Source of the DNA: Mycoplasmatota bacterium
GTDB taxonomy: Bacteria > Bacillota_I > Bacilli_A > Izemoplasmatales > Izemoplasmataceae
NCBI GenBank assembly: GCA_022712785.1
Contig: JAFLJX010000127.1
Location: 1 to 7,845 of the forward strand
Reading direction: 5' to 3'
Length of the DNA: 7,845 bases
Numbering within the stretch: the first letter of the stretch is position 1; every line of letters starts with the position of its first letter. Positions 1 to 6,657 of the stretch are shown here, one piece after another. A program made the translations under genes and the position numbers. The notes under the pieces are model-generated. The model worked only from the letters and a program-made list of their open reading frames with translations, searched no databases and had not been told where the DNA came from.

Positions 1-2
1 TG

Positions 3-788
3 AAACAAAGATCTGATGCTCAAGTATTTTTCAAAGATACTGTTTATTTAGAAGAAACAGATAAACTTATCAGAAAATTAAGAAAAGAAGGATATAAAGT
101 TGGGTTTTTACATATAGTAATTGCTTCAATGGTTAGAACTATAAGTCAAAGACCTAAGATAAATAGATTTATTGCAGGAAGAAAAACATATGCTAGAAAA
201 GAAATTTCTTTTTCTTTAGCAGTTTTGAAAAATATGTCTGATGATGCTCAAGAAACTACAATAAAAGTAATATTTGAACCCACAGATACACTTTATGAAG
301 TGATTAATAAAATTAATGATGAAATAAACAAAAATAAAGGAAATAATGAAAAAAACGATACTGATAAAGCAGCAAAATTATTTACTATTTTACCTGGTTT
401 TTTACTTAATTGGAGTTTGAACTTTGTTAGATTTTTAGACTTTTACGGGAAATTACCAAGATTCTTAACGAACTTGAGTCCATTTCATTCAAGTGTATTT
501 GTTACTGACCTAGGTTCAATTGGGATTAAGAGTGCATATCATCATATATATAATTTAGGTACAAACACGATATTTTTAGCATTTGGAACTAAAAGTAAGG
601 AACAAGTTATTGGCGTAGGAAATAAAATTACAATTAAGAAGGCAATGAATTTAAAAATTGTTGTTGATGAAAGAATAGTTGATGGTAATTATTTTGCTAA
701 GTCTCTTAAATTTGCAAAGCGAGTTATGGCTAATCCAGAGCAATTATTATTGCCACCAAAAGAAGTCGTTTTGGATAATGAAATATAA
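3..788 (+). CDS. 2-oxo acid dehydrogenase E2-like acyltransferase-fold protein (5' end outside window)
   Basis: The frame is open from the left edge (codon at nt 3) to TAA at 786-788, giving 261 visible residues. An internal ATG at 129 is not the likely start, because the 42 residues before it continue the same fold (a helix ending in GFLHIVIASMVRTIS, then the PKINRFIAGRK segment typical of E2 catalytic domains). The C-terminal part has the hallmark order of the chloramphenicol acetyltransferase-like E2 domain: SSVFVTDLGSIG at visible residues 163-174, FLAFGTKSKE at 191-200, and DERIVDG at 222-228. E2 enzymes carry DHRxxDG at the last site, whose His is the acyl-transfer base; here Glu replaces it while the following Asp-Gly is kept. 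No lipoyl domain is visible, but the N-terminus is missing. Stand-alone E2-like proteins of about 280 residues with this DER variant seem to occur in Firmicutes (from memory); their substrate is unknown to me. No terminator follows the gene. Confidence 0.85.
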   Translation, partial: KQRSDAQVFFKDTVYLEETDKLIRKLRKEGYKVGFLHIVIASMVRTISQRPKINRFIAGRKTYARKEISFSLAVLKNMSDDAQETTIKVIFEPTDTLYEVINKINDEINKNKGNNEKNDTDKAAKLFTILPGFLLNWSLNFVRFLDFYGKLPRFLTNLSPFHSSVFVTDLGSIGIKSAYHHIYNLGTNTIFLAFGTKSKEQVIGVGNKITIKKAMNLKIVVDERIVDGNYFAKSLKFAKRVMANPEQLLLPPKEVVLDNEI

Positions 789-823
789 GAATTTCCTTAT
801 TTATAATAAAAATACATTTATCA

Positions 824-852
824 TTTACAATAGGGCTTACTTGTGCTATTCT
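824..852 (+). promoter_or_regulatory. Candidate promoter of the leader/ABC operon
   Basis: TTTACA (824-829) is followed after 17 nt by TATTCT (847-852). The -10 is preceded by TG at 844-845, giving an extended -10 (TGC-TATTCT) that can compensate for its two mismatches to TATAAT. Transcription would start near 859, about 35 nt ahead of the leader frame's SD. This is the best -35/-10 pair I found in the gap after the E2-like gene. Read-through from upstream is also possible because no terminator is seen before it. Confidence 0.5.
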
Positions 853-896
853 AATAGAGTTAAAGTAGTTTTTTAAAAAAATATGAAAAGAAAGAG

Positions 897-981
897 GTGA
901 TGGTAATGATTAATAAATCAGTAATGACAACAGTATATAACGCACCCAAAATGAGATTTTTTTGTGTGGATTTGCCATCAC
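897..981 (+). promoter_or_regulatory. Long-range helix masking the leader frame's SD and start
   Basis: Bases 897-906 (GTGATGGTAA) can pair with 972-981 (TTGCCATCAC): ten base pairs, one of them G-U, with seven uninterrupted Watson-Crick pairs in the core. The 5' arm contains part of the SD (GAGGTG, 894-899) and the first base of the leader ATG (906). The 3' arm lies in codons 23-26 of the same frame. A ribosome translating past the middle of the frame would open the helix and keep its own initiation site accessible. The pairing is visible; its role is inferred, and the 65-nt loop makes its stability uncertain. Confidence 0.35.
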
Positions 982-998
982 GAATGAATAGATATTAA
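906..998 (+). CDS. Candidate 30-residue leader peptide (upstream ORF)
   Basis: The ATG at 906 follows the SD AAGAGGTG (892-899) with 6 nt spacing, a site as good as those of the large genes. The frame runs 30 codons to TAA at 996-998 and begins MINKSVMTT. Codons 15-17 read Lys-Met-Arg, which fits the R/K-X-R/K pattern known to promote ribosome arrest by macrolides and ketolides in leader peptides. The tail is rich in Arg, Met and aromatic residues (RMNRY then stop). No signal peptide or known domain is present. Its position between a candidate promoter and an intrinsic terminator, directly ahead of an ABC-F/exporter operon, suggests it is a regulatory leader read by the ribosome rather than a functional protein. 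BmrB of the Bacillus bmrBCD operon is the functional precedent; I claim no sequence similarity to it. Translation is not proven. Confidence 0.6.
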   Translation: MINKSVMTTVYNAPKMRFFCVDLPSRMNRY

Positions 999-1017
999 CT
1001 TGAAAATTAACAAGTTA
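996..1017 (+). promoter_or_regulatory. Hairpin at the leader frame's stop codon
   Basis: TAACTTG (996-1002) and CAAGTTA (1011-1017) form a perfect 7-bp stem around an 8-nt loop. The stem begins exactly at the TAA stop of the 30-codon frame, so a ribosome terminating or stalled near the end of the frame would prevent it from forming. No T-run follows, so it is not itself a terminator. It lies just ahead of the competing hairpins and could act as a ribosome-position switch (inference). Confidence 0.5.
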
Positions 1018-1020
1018 TAA

Positions 1021-1046
1021 ACGCTTATTTTAAAACAAATAAACGT
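1021..1046 (+). promoter_or_regulatory. Candidate antiterminator hairpin
   Basis: ACGCTTATTT (1021-1030) pairs with AAATAAACGT (1037-1046): nine of ten positions pair, with one C-A mismatch, around the loop TAAAAC. Its right arm uses bases 1041-1046, which are also the base of the terminator stem, so the two structures exclude each other. It is weaker and more AU-rich than the terminator, as expected if termination is the default state. Visible as pairing; the switching role is inferred. Confidence 0.4.
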
Positions 1047-1078
1047 CTTTCATCCGAATAGGTGAGAGATGTTTTTTT
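1041..1078 (+). terminator. Intrinsic terminator in the leader (attenuator)
   Basis: Left arm 1041-1054 (AAACGTCTTTCATC), loop CGAATA (1055-1060), right arm 1061-1074 (GGTGAGAGATGTTT). All 14 positions pair as RNA, three of them G-U. The T-tract spans 1072-1078. It sits after the leader frame and ends only about 10 nt before the SD of the ABC-F gene, with no other gene between. It therefore controls read-through into the operon rather than ending an upstream one. The right arm carries AGGTGAG, the same seven bases as the downstream ABC-F SD, but does not include that SD, so control looks transcriptional. Confidence 0.75.
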
Positions 1079-1087
1079 AATGGAAGA

Positions 1088-1094
1088 AGGTGAG
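1088..1094 (+). promoter_or_regulatory. Ribosome binding site fixing the ABC-F start at 1099
   Basis: AGGTGAG lies 4 nt before the ATG at 1099 (core GGTG about 6 nt away). An in-frame GTG at 1090 would lengthen the protein by three residues, but it lies inside this SD and has no SD of its own, so ATG 1099 is chosen. Confidence 0.8.
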
Positions 1095-1098
1095 TATT

Positions 1099-2940
1099 AT
1101 GAATCTTTTAAGTGTTTCAAAATTACAAAAAGAATTTAATGGCGATGTCTTATTTAACAATATTTCTTTTGATATAAACAGTAAAGACAAGATAGCTATT
1201 ATTGGTAAGAATGGAACAGGGAAATCAACTCTTATTAAAATGATAATTGGTGATTTAGATATTGACAAAGGTGAGGTCTTTAAGAACTCCAAAGCAATTA
1301 TTGGATATTTAAGTCAAGATGTAATAAGTAGTAAAAGTAATACTCTAATTCATGAAATGTATGGAGTGTTTGAAAACCTAATTACTTTAGGGAAGAAAAT
1401 TGCTTCGTTAACTGAAGAACTTGCTTTAACGCCAGATGATAAAGACTTATTAAAAAGATATTCAACAATGGAACATAATTTTGAAATAAAAGGTGGATAT
1501 GAATACCATTATAAAATAGATTTAATTCTTAGTAAATTTGGTTTTACAAAAGAAGAGTATGACAGAGAAATTAGCACCTTCAGCGGAGGAGAGAAAACAA
1601 GAATCGCCTTTGCAAAATTGTTATTAATAAATCCTGATTTATTAATCTTAGATGAACCAACAAATCATCTAGATATAGACATAATTGAATGGTTGGAGGA
1701 TTATTTAAATAAGTATGAAGGGGCAGTATTAATTGTTACTCATGATAAATATTTTATAAATAAAGTATGTAAAAAAATAATTGAAATTGATCAAGGCACA
1801 AGTCATGTTTATAACGGAAGTTATGAAGAATATCAATTAGAGAAAATCAAAAGGTATGAAGTGTTATTAAAACATTATAATCGCCAACAAAAAGATATTG
1901 AACATTTACAAAGTTTTGTTGATAGATTTAGATTCAATTCTAAAAAAGCAACAACAGCACAAGATAGAATTAAAAAAATAAATAGAATGGTTAAATTAGA
2001 TAAACCAACAAACTCAAGAAGCAAAGTTAAAATGGCTTTTGAAAACAAAAGAGCTACGAGAGAAATTATTTTAGAAGCAAAAAATTTGAGTATTGGATAC
2101 GAAAAACCATTGCTAAGCAATATTAATTTTTCAATGAGAGGTTATGACAAACTAGCAATCATTGGGCCTAACGGAACTGGTAAGACAACATTATTAAAAA
2201 TCATTGAAAAAAAACTGAAACCCTTAAAAGGAAAAGTAGACTTTTTACGAGAGTATAAAGTAGGTTATTTTGATCAAAATCAAGAAGGGCTAAATTATAA
2301 CAAAACTATCTTTGAAGAAATCCATGATCATTATCCTAGGTTTAATAATAAAGAAGTAAGAAGTGTTGCTGCTAGATTCTTATTCATAAAAGAAGACACA
2401 TTGAAACCAATCAGTGTATTAAGCGGCGGAGAAAAAGTTAGACTAGTATTACTATTATTAATGCTTTCCAACCCAGATTTACTAATATTAGATGAACCAA
2501 CTAATCATTTAGATATTGAAACAAAAGATATTATTGAAGATGTATTTGATGAATTTAGTGGTCCAGTTATATTTGTATCACATGATAGATATTTTATTAA
2601 TAAAATAGGTACAAAAATTATTCATTTATCAGATTCTGAAGTTACAGAATTTGATGGGTCGTATGAAGAATTTAAAGAATTAAAAAGTAAAAAAGTTATT
2701 AAAAAAGATAAAATAAAAAGAGAAAAAACTATAACTAAAAATTACGAGAAAGAGATTAAAAGTTTAGAAAAAGAAATTCATAAGATTGAAACTAAAATTA
2801 CAAAGTTTGAAGATGAAACTTTTAAAAGTGAGATTTATACAAATCATTTAAAAATAAAGAGTATAAATGAAAAAATTGATTCTCTTAAAAATGAGTTAAT
2901 AATACTAGAAGAAAAATACTATGAATTACATGAACTTTAG
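1099..2940 (+). CDS. ABC-F family ATPase, YdiF-like translation factor
   Basis: The protein has 613 residues, two ABC ATPase domains in tandem and no membrane segments, which is the ABC-F layout. Domain 1: Walker A GKNGTGKS (36-43), signature FSGGE (161-165), Walker B LLILDEP (181-187), switch His 215. Domain 2: Walker A GPNGTGKT (356-363), signature LSGGE (441-445), Walker B LLILDEP (461-467), His 495. Both catalytic Glu residues (186, 466) are present. The charged interdomain linker (about 240-320) is the P-site tRNA-contacting part in ABC-F proteins. Residues 530-613 form a Lys/Glu-rich coiled coil like the C-terminal arm of YdiF. ABC-F proteins bind the ribosomal E site and relieve stalled or drug-blocked translation. 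Housekeeping (YdiF) and antibiotic-resistance members cannot be told apart from sequence alone, but the attenuator upstream and exporter genes 19 nt downstream favour a stress or resistance role. Family is sure; subfamily less so. Confidence 0.92.
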   Translation: MNLLSVSKLQKEFNGDVLFNNISFDINSKDKIAIIGKNGTGKSTLIKMIIGDLDIDKGEVFKNSKAIIGYLSQDVISSKSNTLIHEMYGVFENLITLGKKIASLTEELALTPDDKDLLKRYSTMEHNFEIKGGYEYHYKIDLILSKFGFTKEEYDREISTFSGGEKTRIAFAKLLLINPDLLILDEPTNHLDIDIIEWLEDYLNKYEGAVLIVTHDKYFINKVCKKIIEIDQGTSHVYNGSYEEYQLEKIKRYEVLLKHYNRQQKDIEHLQSFVDRFRFNSKKATTAQDRIKKINRMVKLDKPTNSRSKVKMAFENKRATREIILEAKNLSIGYEKPLLSNINFSMRGYDKLAIIGPNGTGKTTLLKIIEKKLKPLKGKVDFLREYKVGYFDQNQEGLNYNKTIFEEIHDHYPRFNNKEVRSVAARFLFIKEDTLKPISVLSGGEKVRLVLLLLMLSNPDLLILDEPTNHLDIETKDIIEDVFDEFSGPVIFVSHDRYFINKIGTKIIHLSDSEVTEFDGSYEEFKELKSKKVIKKDKIKREKTITKNYEKEIKSLEKEIHKIETKITKFEDETFKSEIYTNHLKIKSINEKIDSLKNELIILEEKYYELHEL

Positions 2941-2959
2941 ATAAAACAGAGGTGATATT

Positions 2960-4762
2960 ATGAAACGATTCCATCAGTTCTTTAAATGGATGAAAGGCAA
3001 TAAAAGATACTATCTAATTGCCGCAGCGATTCTAATTGTTTTACAATATTTTAGAACGCTAACACCACTTTTTGTAAGACATGCATTAGATCTTGTAACG
3101 GGTGAAGAAGATTCAGGGTTGCCAAAATTCTTAATAGATATTATCGCAGATAATTCTGTAAAAAGAGAATTACTATTATTATCAATTGCATTTGTAATAT
3201 TTGCTTTGGTAAGAGTAATATTAATGGCAGTCAGAAGAATGATAAATGCGTATTTCACTGAACGCATAGCATACAATATGAGAAACAAGTTATATTCAAC
3301 ATTACAAAATCTATCATTTACATATCATTCAAATGCAGAAACTGGAGACTTAATTCAACGTTGTACTACAGATGTTGAAACATATAGAGTATTTGTAGGG
3401 GAACAATTAATTGAGATTTTCAGATTGGTTTTCTTAATTGCATTTACAATTTACCAAATGACTAGAATGAATGTTTCGCTTACGTTTATTTCGCTAGCAA
3501 CAACACCACTTATTTTTGGTATTGCGGCTATCTATTTTACATATGTAAAAAGAGTGTTTAAAGAAGTAGAAGAAGCCGAAGGTAAAATGACAACTACACT
3601 ACAAGAAAGTGTAACTGGTATTAGAGTTGTTAAAGCTTTTGCAAAAGAGAAATTTGAGATTGAGAAATTTGATAAACATTCAAAAGATTATCTTAAAAAA
3701 GATTACAAATTATTAAAACTTATGGCTATATTTTGGGGAAGCACTGATTTTATCATACTTACCCAATATGGGTTAACTGCTGTATTTGGTGTATTAATGG
3801 CACTTGATGGTAAAATAACAAGTGATGAATTTCTAGCATTCTTATTCTATGTTGGAATGATAGTTTGGCCAATGAGACAACTAGGTAGAATAGTTGGAGA
3901 TTTCGGTAAAACAACTGTTGCACTTGACAGAATTGACGAAATTATTCTAAAAGAAAACGAACACAAAGATGATAGCACTTCAGAACCTGAAATTACTGGT
4001 ATTGTGGAATTTAAAGAAGTTAGTTTCCAATTTGAAGATGATGAAAAACCACTGTTAAACAACATATCATTTAGTGTAAAAAAAGGTGAAACTGTGGCAA
4101 TTGTTGGTAGAACTGGTAGTGGTAAATCAACTTTAATAAACTTAATGATTAGATTATTAGATATTCAAAAAGGCTCAATTATGTTTGATGGAGTTGATAT
4201 TAAAGAGATAAATAAAAAGCATCTTAGACAGAATGTTGGTATTATTATGCAAGAACCATTCTTATATAGTAGAAGTGTATATGAGAACATAAAGATTATG
4301 AATAAAAGTGCTAACAAGGATCAAATTCATAACGCAGCATCAGTTGCGAGTTTGCATGACGATATAAATAAATTTGAAGAAGGTTATGAAACAATGGTTG
4401 GTGAAAGAGGAGTTACTCTTTCAGGTGGACAAAAACAACGTGTGGCAATTGCTAGAATGTTACTTGACAACAAACCTGTATTAATCTTTGATGACAGCTT
4501 AAGTGCTGTTGATACAGAAACAGATATTCAAATAAGATCTGCACTAGAAAAAGAGTGGAAAAACACTACTTTATTTATTATCACTCATCGTATTACAACT
4601 GCGATGGAAGCAGATAAAATTATAGTATTAGATAAAGGAGAAATCGCAGAAATGGGTGACCATGATTATCTTCTTAAAAATGGTAAATTGTACAAACAAC
4701 TTTGGGATATTCAAACTAATGTTGAGTATGATTTTAAGACCATAGATAAAGGAGTTGAGTAA
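2960..4762 (+). CDS. ABC exporter half-transporter, BmrC-like subunit with degenerate ATP site
   Basis: This 600-residue half-transporter starts at ATG 2960 behind the SD AGAGGTG (2948-2954), 19 nt after the ABC-F stop. The N-terminal half has six membrane segments (about 17-38, 68-91, 148-167, 172-194, 254-278, 287-305). The ATPase domain has Walker A GRTGSGKS (383-390), Q-loop Gln 431, canonical signature LSGGQ (487-491), Walker B PVLIFDD (506-512) and switch His 543. Asp 512 stands where the catalytic Glu belongs. This is the mark of the degenerate-site subunit of heterodimeric type IV exporters such as BmrC, LmrC or TM287, which expel drugs or lipids across the cytoplasmic membrane. The partner gene begins one base after this stop. 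Substrate is unknown; a multidrug role is inferred from family and context. It cannot be assigned to bmrC itself without a tree. Confidence 0.9.
   Translation: MKRFHQFFKWMKGNKRYYLIAAAILIVLQYFRTLTPLFVRHALDLVTGEEDSGLPKFLIDIIADNSVKRELLLLSIAFVIFALVRVILMAVRRMINAYFTERIAYNMRNKLYSTLQNLSFTYHSNAETGDLIQRCTTDVETYRVFVGEQLIEIFRLVFLIAFTIYQMTRMNVSLTFISLATTPLIFGIAAIYFTYVKRVFKEVEEAEGKMTTTLQESVTGIRVVKAFAKEKFEIEKFDKHSKDYLKKDYKLLKLMAIFWGSTDFIILTQYGLTAVFGVLMALDGKITSDEFLAFLFYVGMIVWPMRQLGRIVGDFGKTTVALDRIDEIILKENEHKDDSTSEPEITGIVEFKEVSFQFEDDEKPLLNNISFSVKKGETVAIVGRTGSGKSTLINLMIRLLDIQKGSIMFDGVDIKEINKKHLRQNVGIIMQEPFLYSRSVYENIKIMNKSANKDQIHNAASVASLHDDINKFEEGYETMVGERGVTLSGGQKQRVAIARMLLDNKPVLIFDDSLSAVDTETDIQIRSALEKEWKNTTLFIITHRITTAMEADKIIVLDKGEIAEMGDHDYLLKNGKLYKQLWDIQTNVEYDFKTIDKGVE
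4748..4754 (+). promoter_or_regulatory. Ribosome binding site fixing the second exporter start at 4764
   Basis: AAAGGAG ends 9 nt before ATG 4764. An in-frame TTG at 4755 abuts the SD with no spacing and is rejected. The SD lies inside the last codons of the upstream gene, whose TAA ends at 4762, so the two genes are separated by one base and are probably translationally coupled. Confidence 0.8.
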
Positions 4763-4763
4763 T

Positions 4764-6593
4764 ATGGCATATTACGAAGAAGAAGAGTATTCTAACTCCA
4801 AATTTGATTTGGTTGTATGGAAAAAAATATTTTCATTTATTTGGCCATATAAAAAACATATTATTATTGGACTATTAGCAGTAACAGCGTTAGCTATAAC
4901 TGATATTTTGTATCCATTAATGAATGTTTACGCTATTAAAGAATTAATTGAAGCTAATAGTTTAGAAAAATTACCTATATTCATAATGTTTTATGCATTC
5001 TTTATTTTGTTAACTGCATCAATGGTATATGTATTTATTATGCAAGCAGGACAAATACAAAGAAAACTATCATATACATTGAGAGAAAAAGCATTTAAAA
5101 GATTACACGAATTACCATTCTCATATTACGATAAAACACCTGTTGGGTGGATTATGGCAAGAATGACAAGTGATTCTAGGAACCTTAGTGAGATTTTATC
5201 ATGGGGTTTAATAGATTTAACTTGGGGTCTATTTATGATGATTGGGATTACAGTTGTAATGTTTATTGTGAATGTTAAACTGGCTTTAATTGTTTTATCC
5301 GTATTACCAGTATTAATTGTTGTTAGTATATATTTTAGAAAAAAAATATTATATGCTTATAGAAAAATAAGAAAAGAAAACTCGAAAATTACCGGATTAT
5401 TCAATGAAGGTATAATGGGTGCAAAAACAACTAAAACTTTGGTTTTAGAAGAAGAAAATTTTAAAGATTTTGATAGATTAACAAGTACTATGAAAAGACA
5501 TTCAATTAGAGCTGGAATATTTGCTGGATTATATTTTCCAACTATATTATTTATTGCTTCCGTTGCAACTGGTCTTGCATATTACTATGGTGGACTAGCG
5601 GTTCTTGAAGGTGTTATTGAATACGCAGTACTATACTTGTTCCTAGCATACATTGGACAATTCTTTGAGCCAGTAATGCAACTTGCAAATATTTTAGCTA
5701 GGTTCCAACAAGCACAAGCAAGTGCTGAGAGATTGCTTAGTTTAATTGAACAAGATGCAGAAATATCTGATTCACCTGAAATAGTTGAAAAATATGGTGA
5801 TCACATTAATTTCAAAAAAGAAAACTGGGAAGAATTAGTTGGAAATGTAAAATTTGATGATGTTACATTTAAATACAATAAAGGTGAAGAAGTATTAAAG
5901 AACTTTAGTTTAGATGTTAAAGCAGGTGAAAGCATAGCTCTTGTAGGGCAAACTGGCGCTGGTAAATCAACAATTGTTAATTTAATATGTAGATTTTATG
6001 AACCAACAACAGGTAAAATTCTAATTGATGGAAGAGATTATAAAGAACGTTCAATTGGATGGTTACATGATAATTTAGGGTATGTTCTTCAATCACCACA
6101 CTTATTTAGTGGGTCGATTTTAGACAATATTCGTTACGGAAATCCAGAGGCTTCTTTAGAACAAATAATTGAAGCAGCAAAATTAGTAGAAGCACATGAA
6201 TTTATAATTAAATCAAAAGATGGATATGATACAGAAGTTGGAGAAGGTGGAGCGAAATTAAGCGTTGGTGAAAAACAACTAATTAGTTTTGCGAGAGCAT
6301 TGATTGCTAATCCGAAGATTTTAATCTTAGATGAAGCAACATCAAGCGTTGATACCAAAACTGAAAGAAGTATTCAAAGAGCGATAGAGATTGTTTTGAA
6401 AGGTAGAACTAGCTTCGTAATAGCACATCGATTATCGACTATTACATCAAGTAATAGAATCCTAGTGCTAGAAGATGGTAAAGTAATTGAATCAGGAACA
6501 CATAGTGAACTAATTGCTTTAGAAAACAAATATTATAAACTTTATACAAATCAATTTAAGTCAAAAGTCGTAGAAGAGTCTAAAAACGGGTAG
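4764..6593 (+). CDS. ABC exporter half-transporter, BmrD-like catalytic subunit
   Basis: The protein has 609 residues, six membrane segments (about 31-54, 70-94, 145-169, 173-191, 251-275, 285-303) and a C-terminal ATPase domain: Walker A GQTGAGKS (395-402), Q-loop Gln 443, signature LSVGE (499-503), Walker B ILILDEA (519-525) with catalytic Glu 524, and switch His 555. The signature departs from LSGGQ, while the catalytic Glu is intact. Its partner has the reverse. Together they would form one full ATP site (this Walker B plus the partner's LSGGQ) and one degenerate site (the partner's Asp 512 plus this LSVGE), as in known heterodimeric exporters. It also has an acidic N-terminal patch (residues 5-8 are all Glu) and a linker of about 30 residues (332-362) between membrane and ATPase domains, which I recall from YheH-type subunits. 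It is the last gene of the operon; a terminator overlaps its stop codon. Confidence 0.9.
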   Translation: MAYYEEEEYSNSKFDLVVWKKIFSFIWPYKKHIIIGLLAVTALAITDILYPLMNVYAIKELIEANSLEKLPIFIMFYAFFILLTASMVYVFIMQAGQIQRKLSYTLREKAFKRLHELPFSYYDKTPVGWIMARMTSDSRNLSEILSWGLIDLTWGLFMMIGITVVMFIVNVKLALIVLSVLPVLIVVSIYFRKKILYAYRKIRKENSKITGLFNEGIMGAKTTKTLVLEEENFKDFDRLTSTMKRHSIRAGIFAGLYFPTILFIASVATGLAYYYGGLAVLEGVIEYAVLYLFLAYIGQFFEPVMQLANILARFQQAQASAERLLSLIEQDAEISDSPEIVEKYGDHINFKKENWEELVGNVKFDDVTFKYNKGEEVLKNFSLDVKAGESIALVGQTGAGKSTIVNLICRFYEPTTGKILIDGRDYKERSIGWLHDNLGYVLQSPHLFSGSILDNIRYGNPEASLEQIIEAAKLVEAHEFIIKSKDGYDTEVGEGGAKLSVGEKQLISFARALIANPKILILDEATSSVDTKTERSIQRAIEIVLKGRTSFVIAHRLSTITSSNRILVLEDGKVIESGTHSELIALENKYYKLYTNQFKSKVVEESKNG

Positions 6594-6610
6594 ATAATAC
6601 CTGTTTTTTT
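6582..6610 (+). terminator. Intrinsic terminator of the ABC operon
   Basis: AAAAACGGGTA (6582-6592) pairs with TACCTGTTTTT (6598-6608) around the loop GATAA: 11 bp with one G-U, merging into a T-run at 6604-6610. The TAG stop of the second exporter gene (6591-6593) lies at the top of the stem, so the last codons of the gene build the terminator. It separates the ABC operon from the genes at 6810 onward. Confidence 0.85.
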
Positions 6611-6617
6611 ATTTTGT

Positions 6618-6657
6618 TTATATTTATAGTTGTGCATATGCACAATCATAAATATAA
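6618..6657 (+). repeat. 40-nt inverted repeat, candidate operator
   Basis: The core TTGTGCATATGCACAA (6630-6645) is a perfect 16-bp palindrome. Two mismatched positions follow, then ten further matching pairs on each side (6618-6627 with 6648-6657), so 18 of 20 positions per arm match. No T-run follows directly, and the operon already has a terminator just upstream, so a simple terminator is unlikely. The core coincides with the -35 and spacer of a candidate promoter, as expected for a dimeric repressor's operator. A structured RNA or cruciform element is the alternative. Confidence 0.55.

Noticed and set aside
129..131. ATG 129 as the start of the first gene.
   Set aside because: No SD precedes it, and the frame continues upstream to the window edge with sequence that fits the E2 fold.
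802..807. TATAAT just after the E2-like stop as a promoter.
   Set aside because: No acceptable -35 lies 16-18 nt upstream (TTGGAT at 771-776 is 25 nt away). The 824-852 pair is better spaced.
869..881. TTTTTTAAAAAAA tract as a terminator for the upstream E2-like gene.
   Set aside because: The halves abut with no loop and no GC pairs, so no real hairpin can form. It is better seen as an A/T tract just downstream of the leader promoter.
954..966. A run of seven T (957-963) inside the leader frame as a possible frameshift site or a second terminator.
   Set aside because: No stable hairpin precedes it, it does not form a standard slippery heptamer in the reading frame, and such T-runs are common in this AT-rich DNA.
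1080..1139. A 19-codon frame (ATG 1080) after the SD-like AGGTGAG in the terminator's right arm, overlapping the ABC-F start.
   Set aside because: The spacing to that SD-like sequence is about 13 nt, the SD is locked in the terminator stem, and the frame collides with the well-supported start at 1099. The repeated AGGTGAG is more simply part of the stem.
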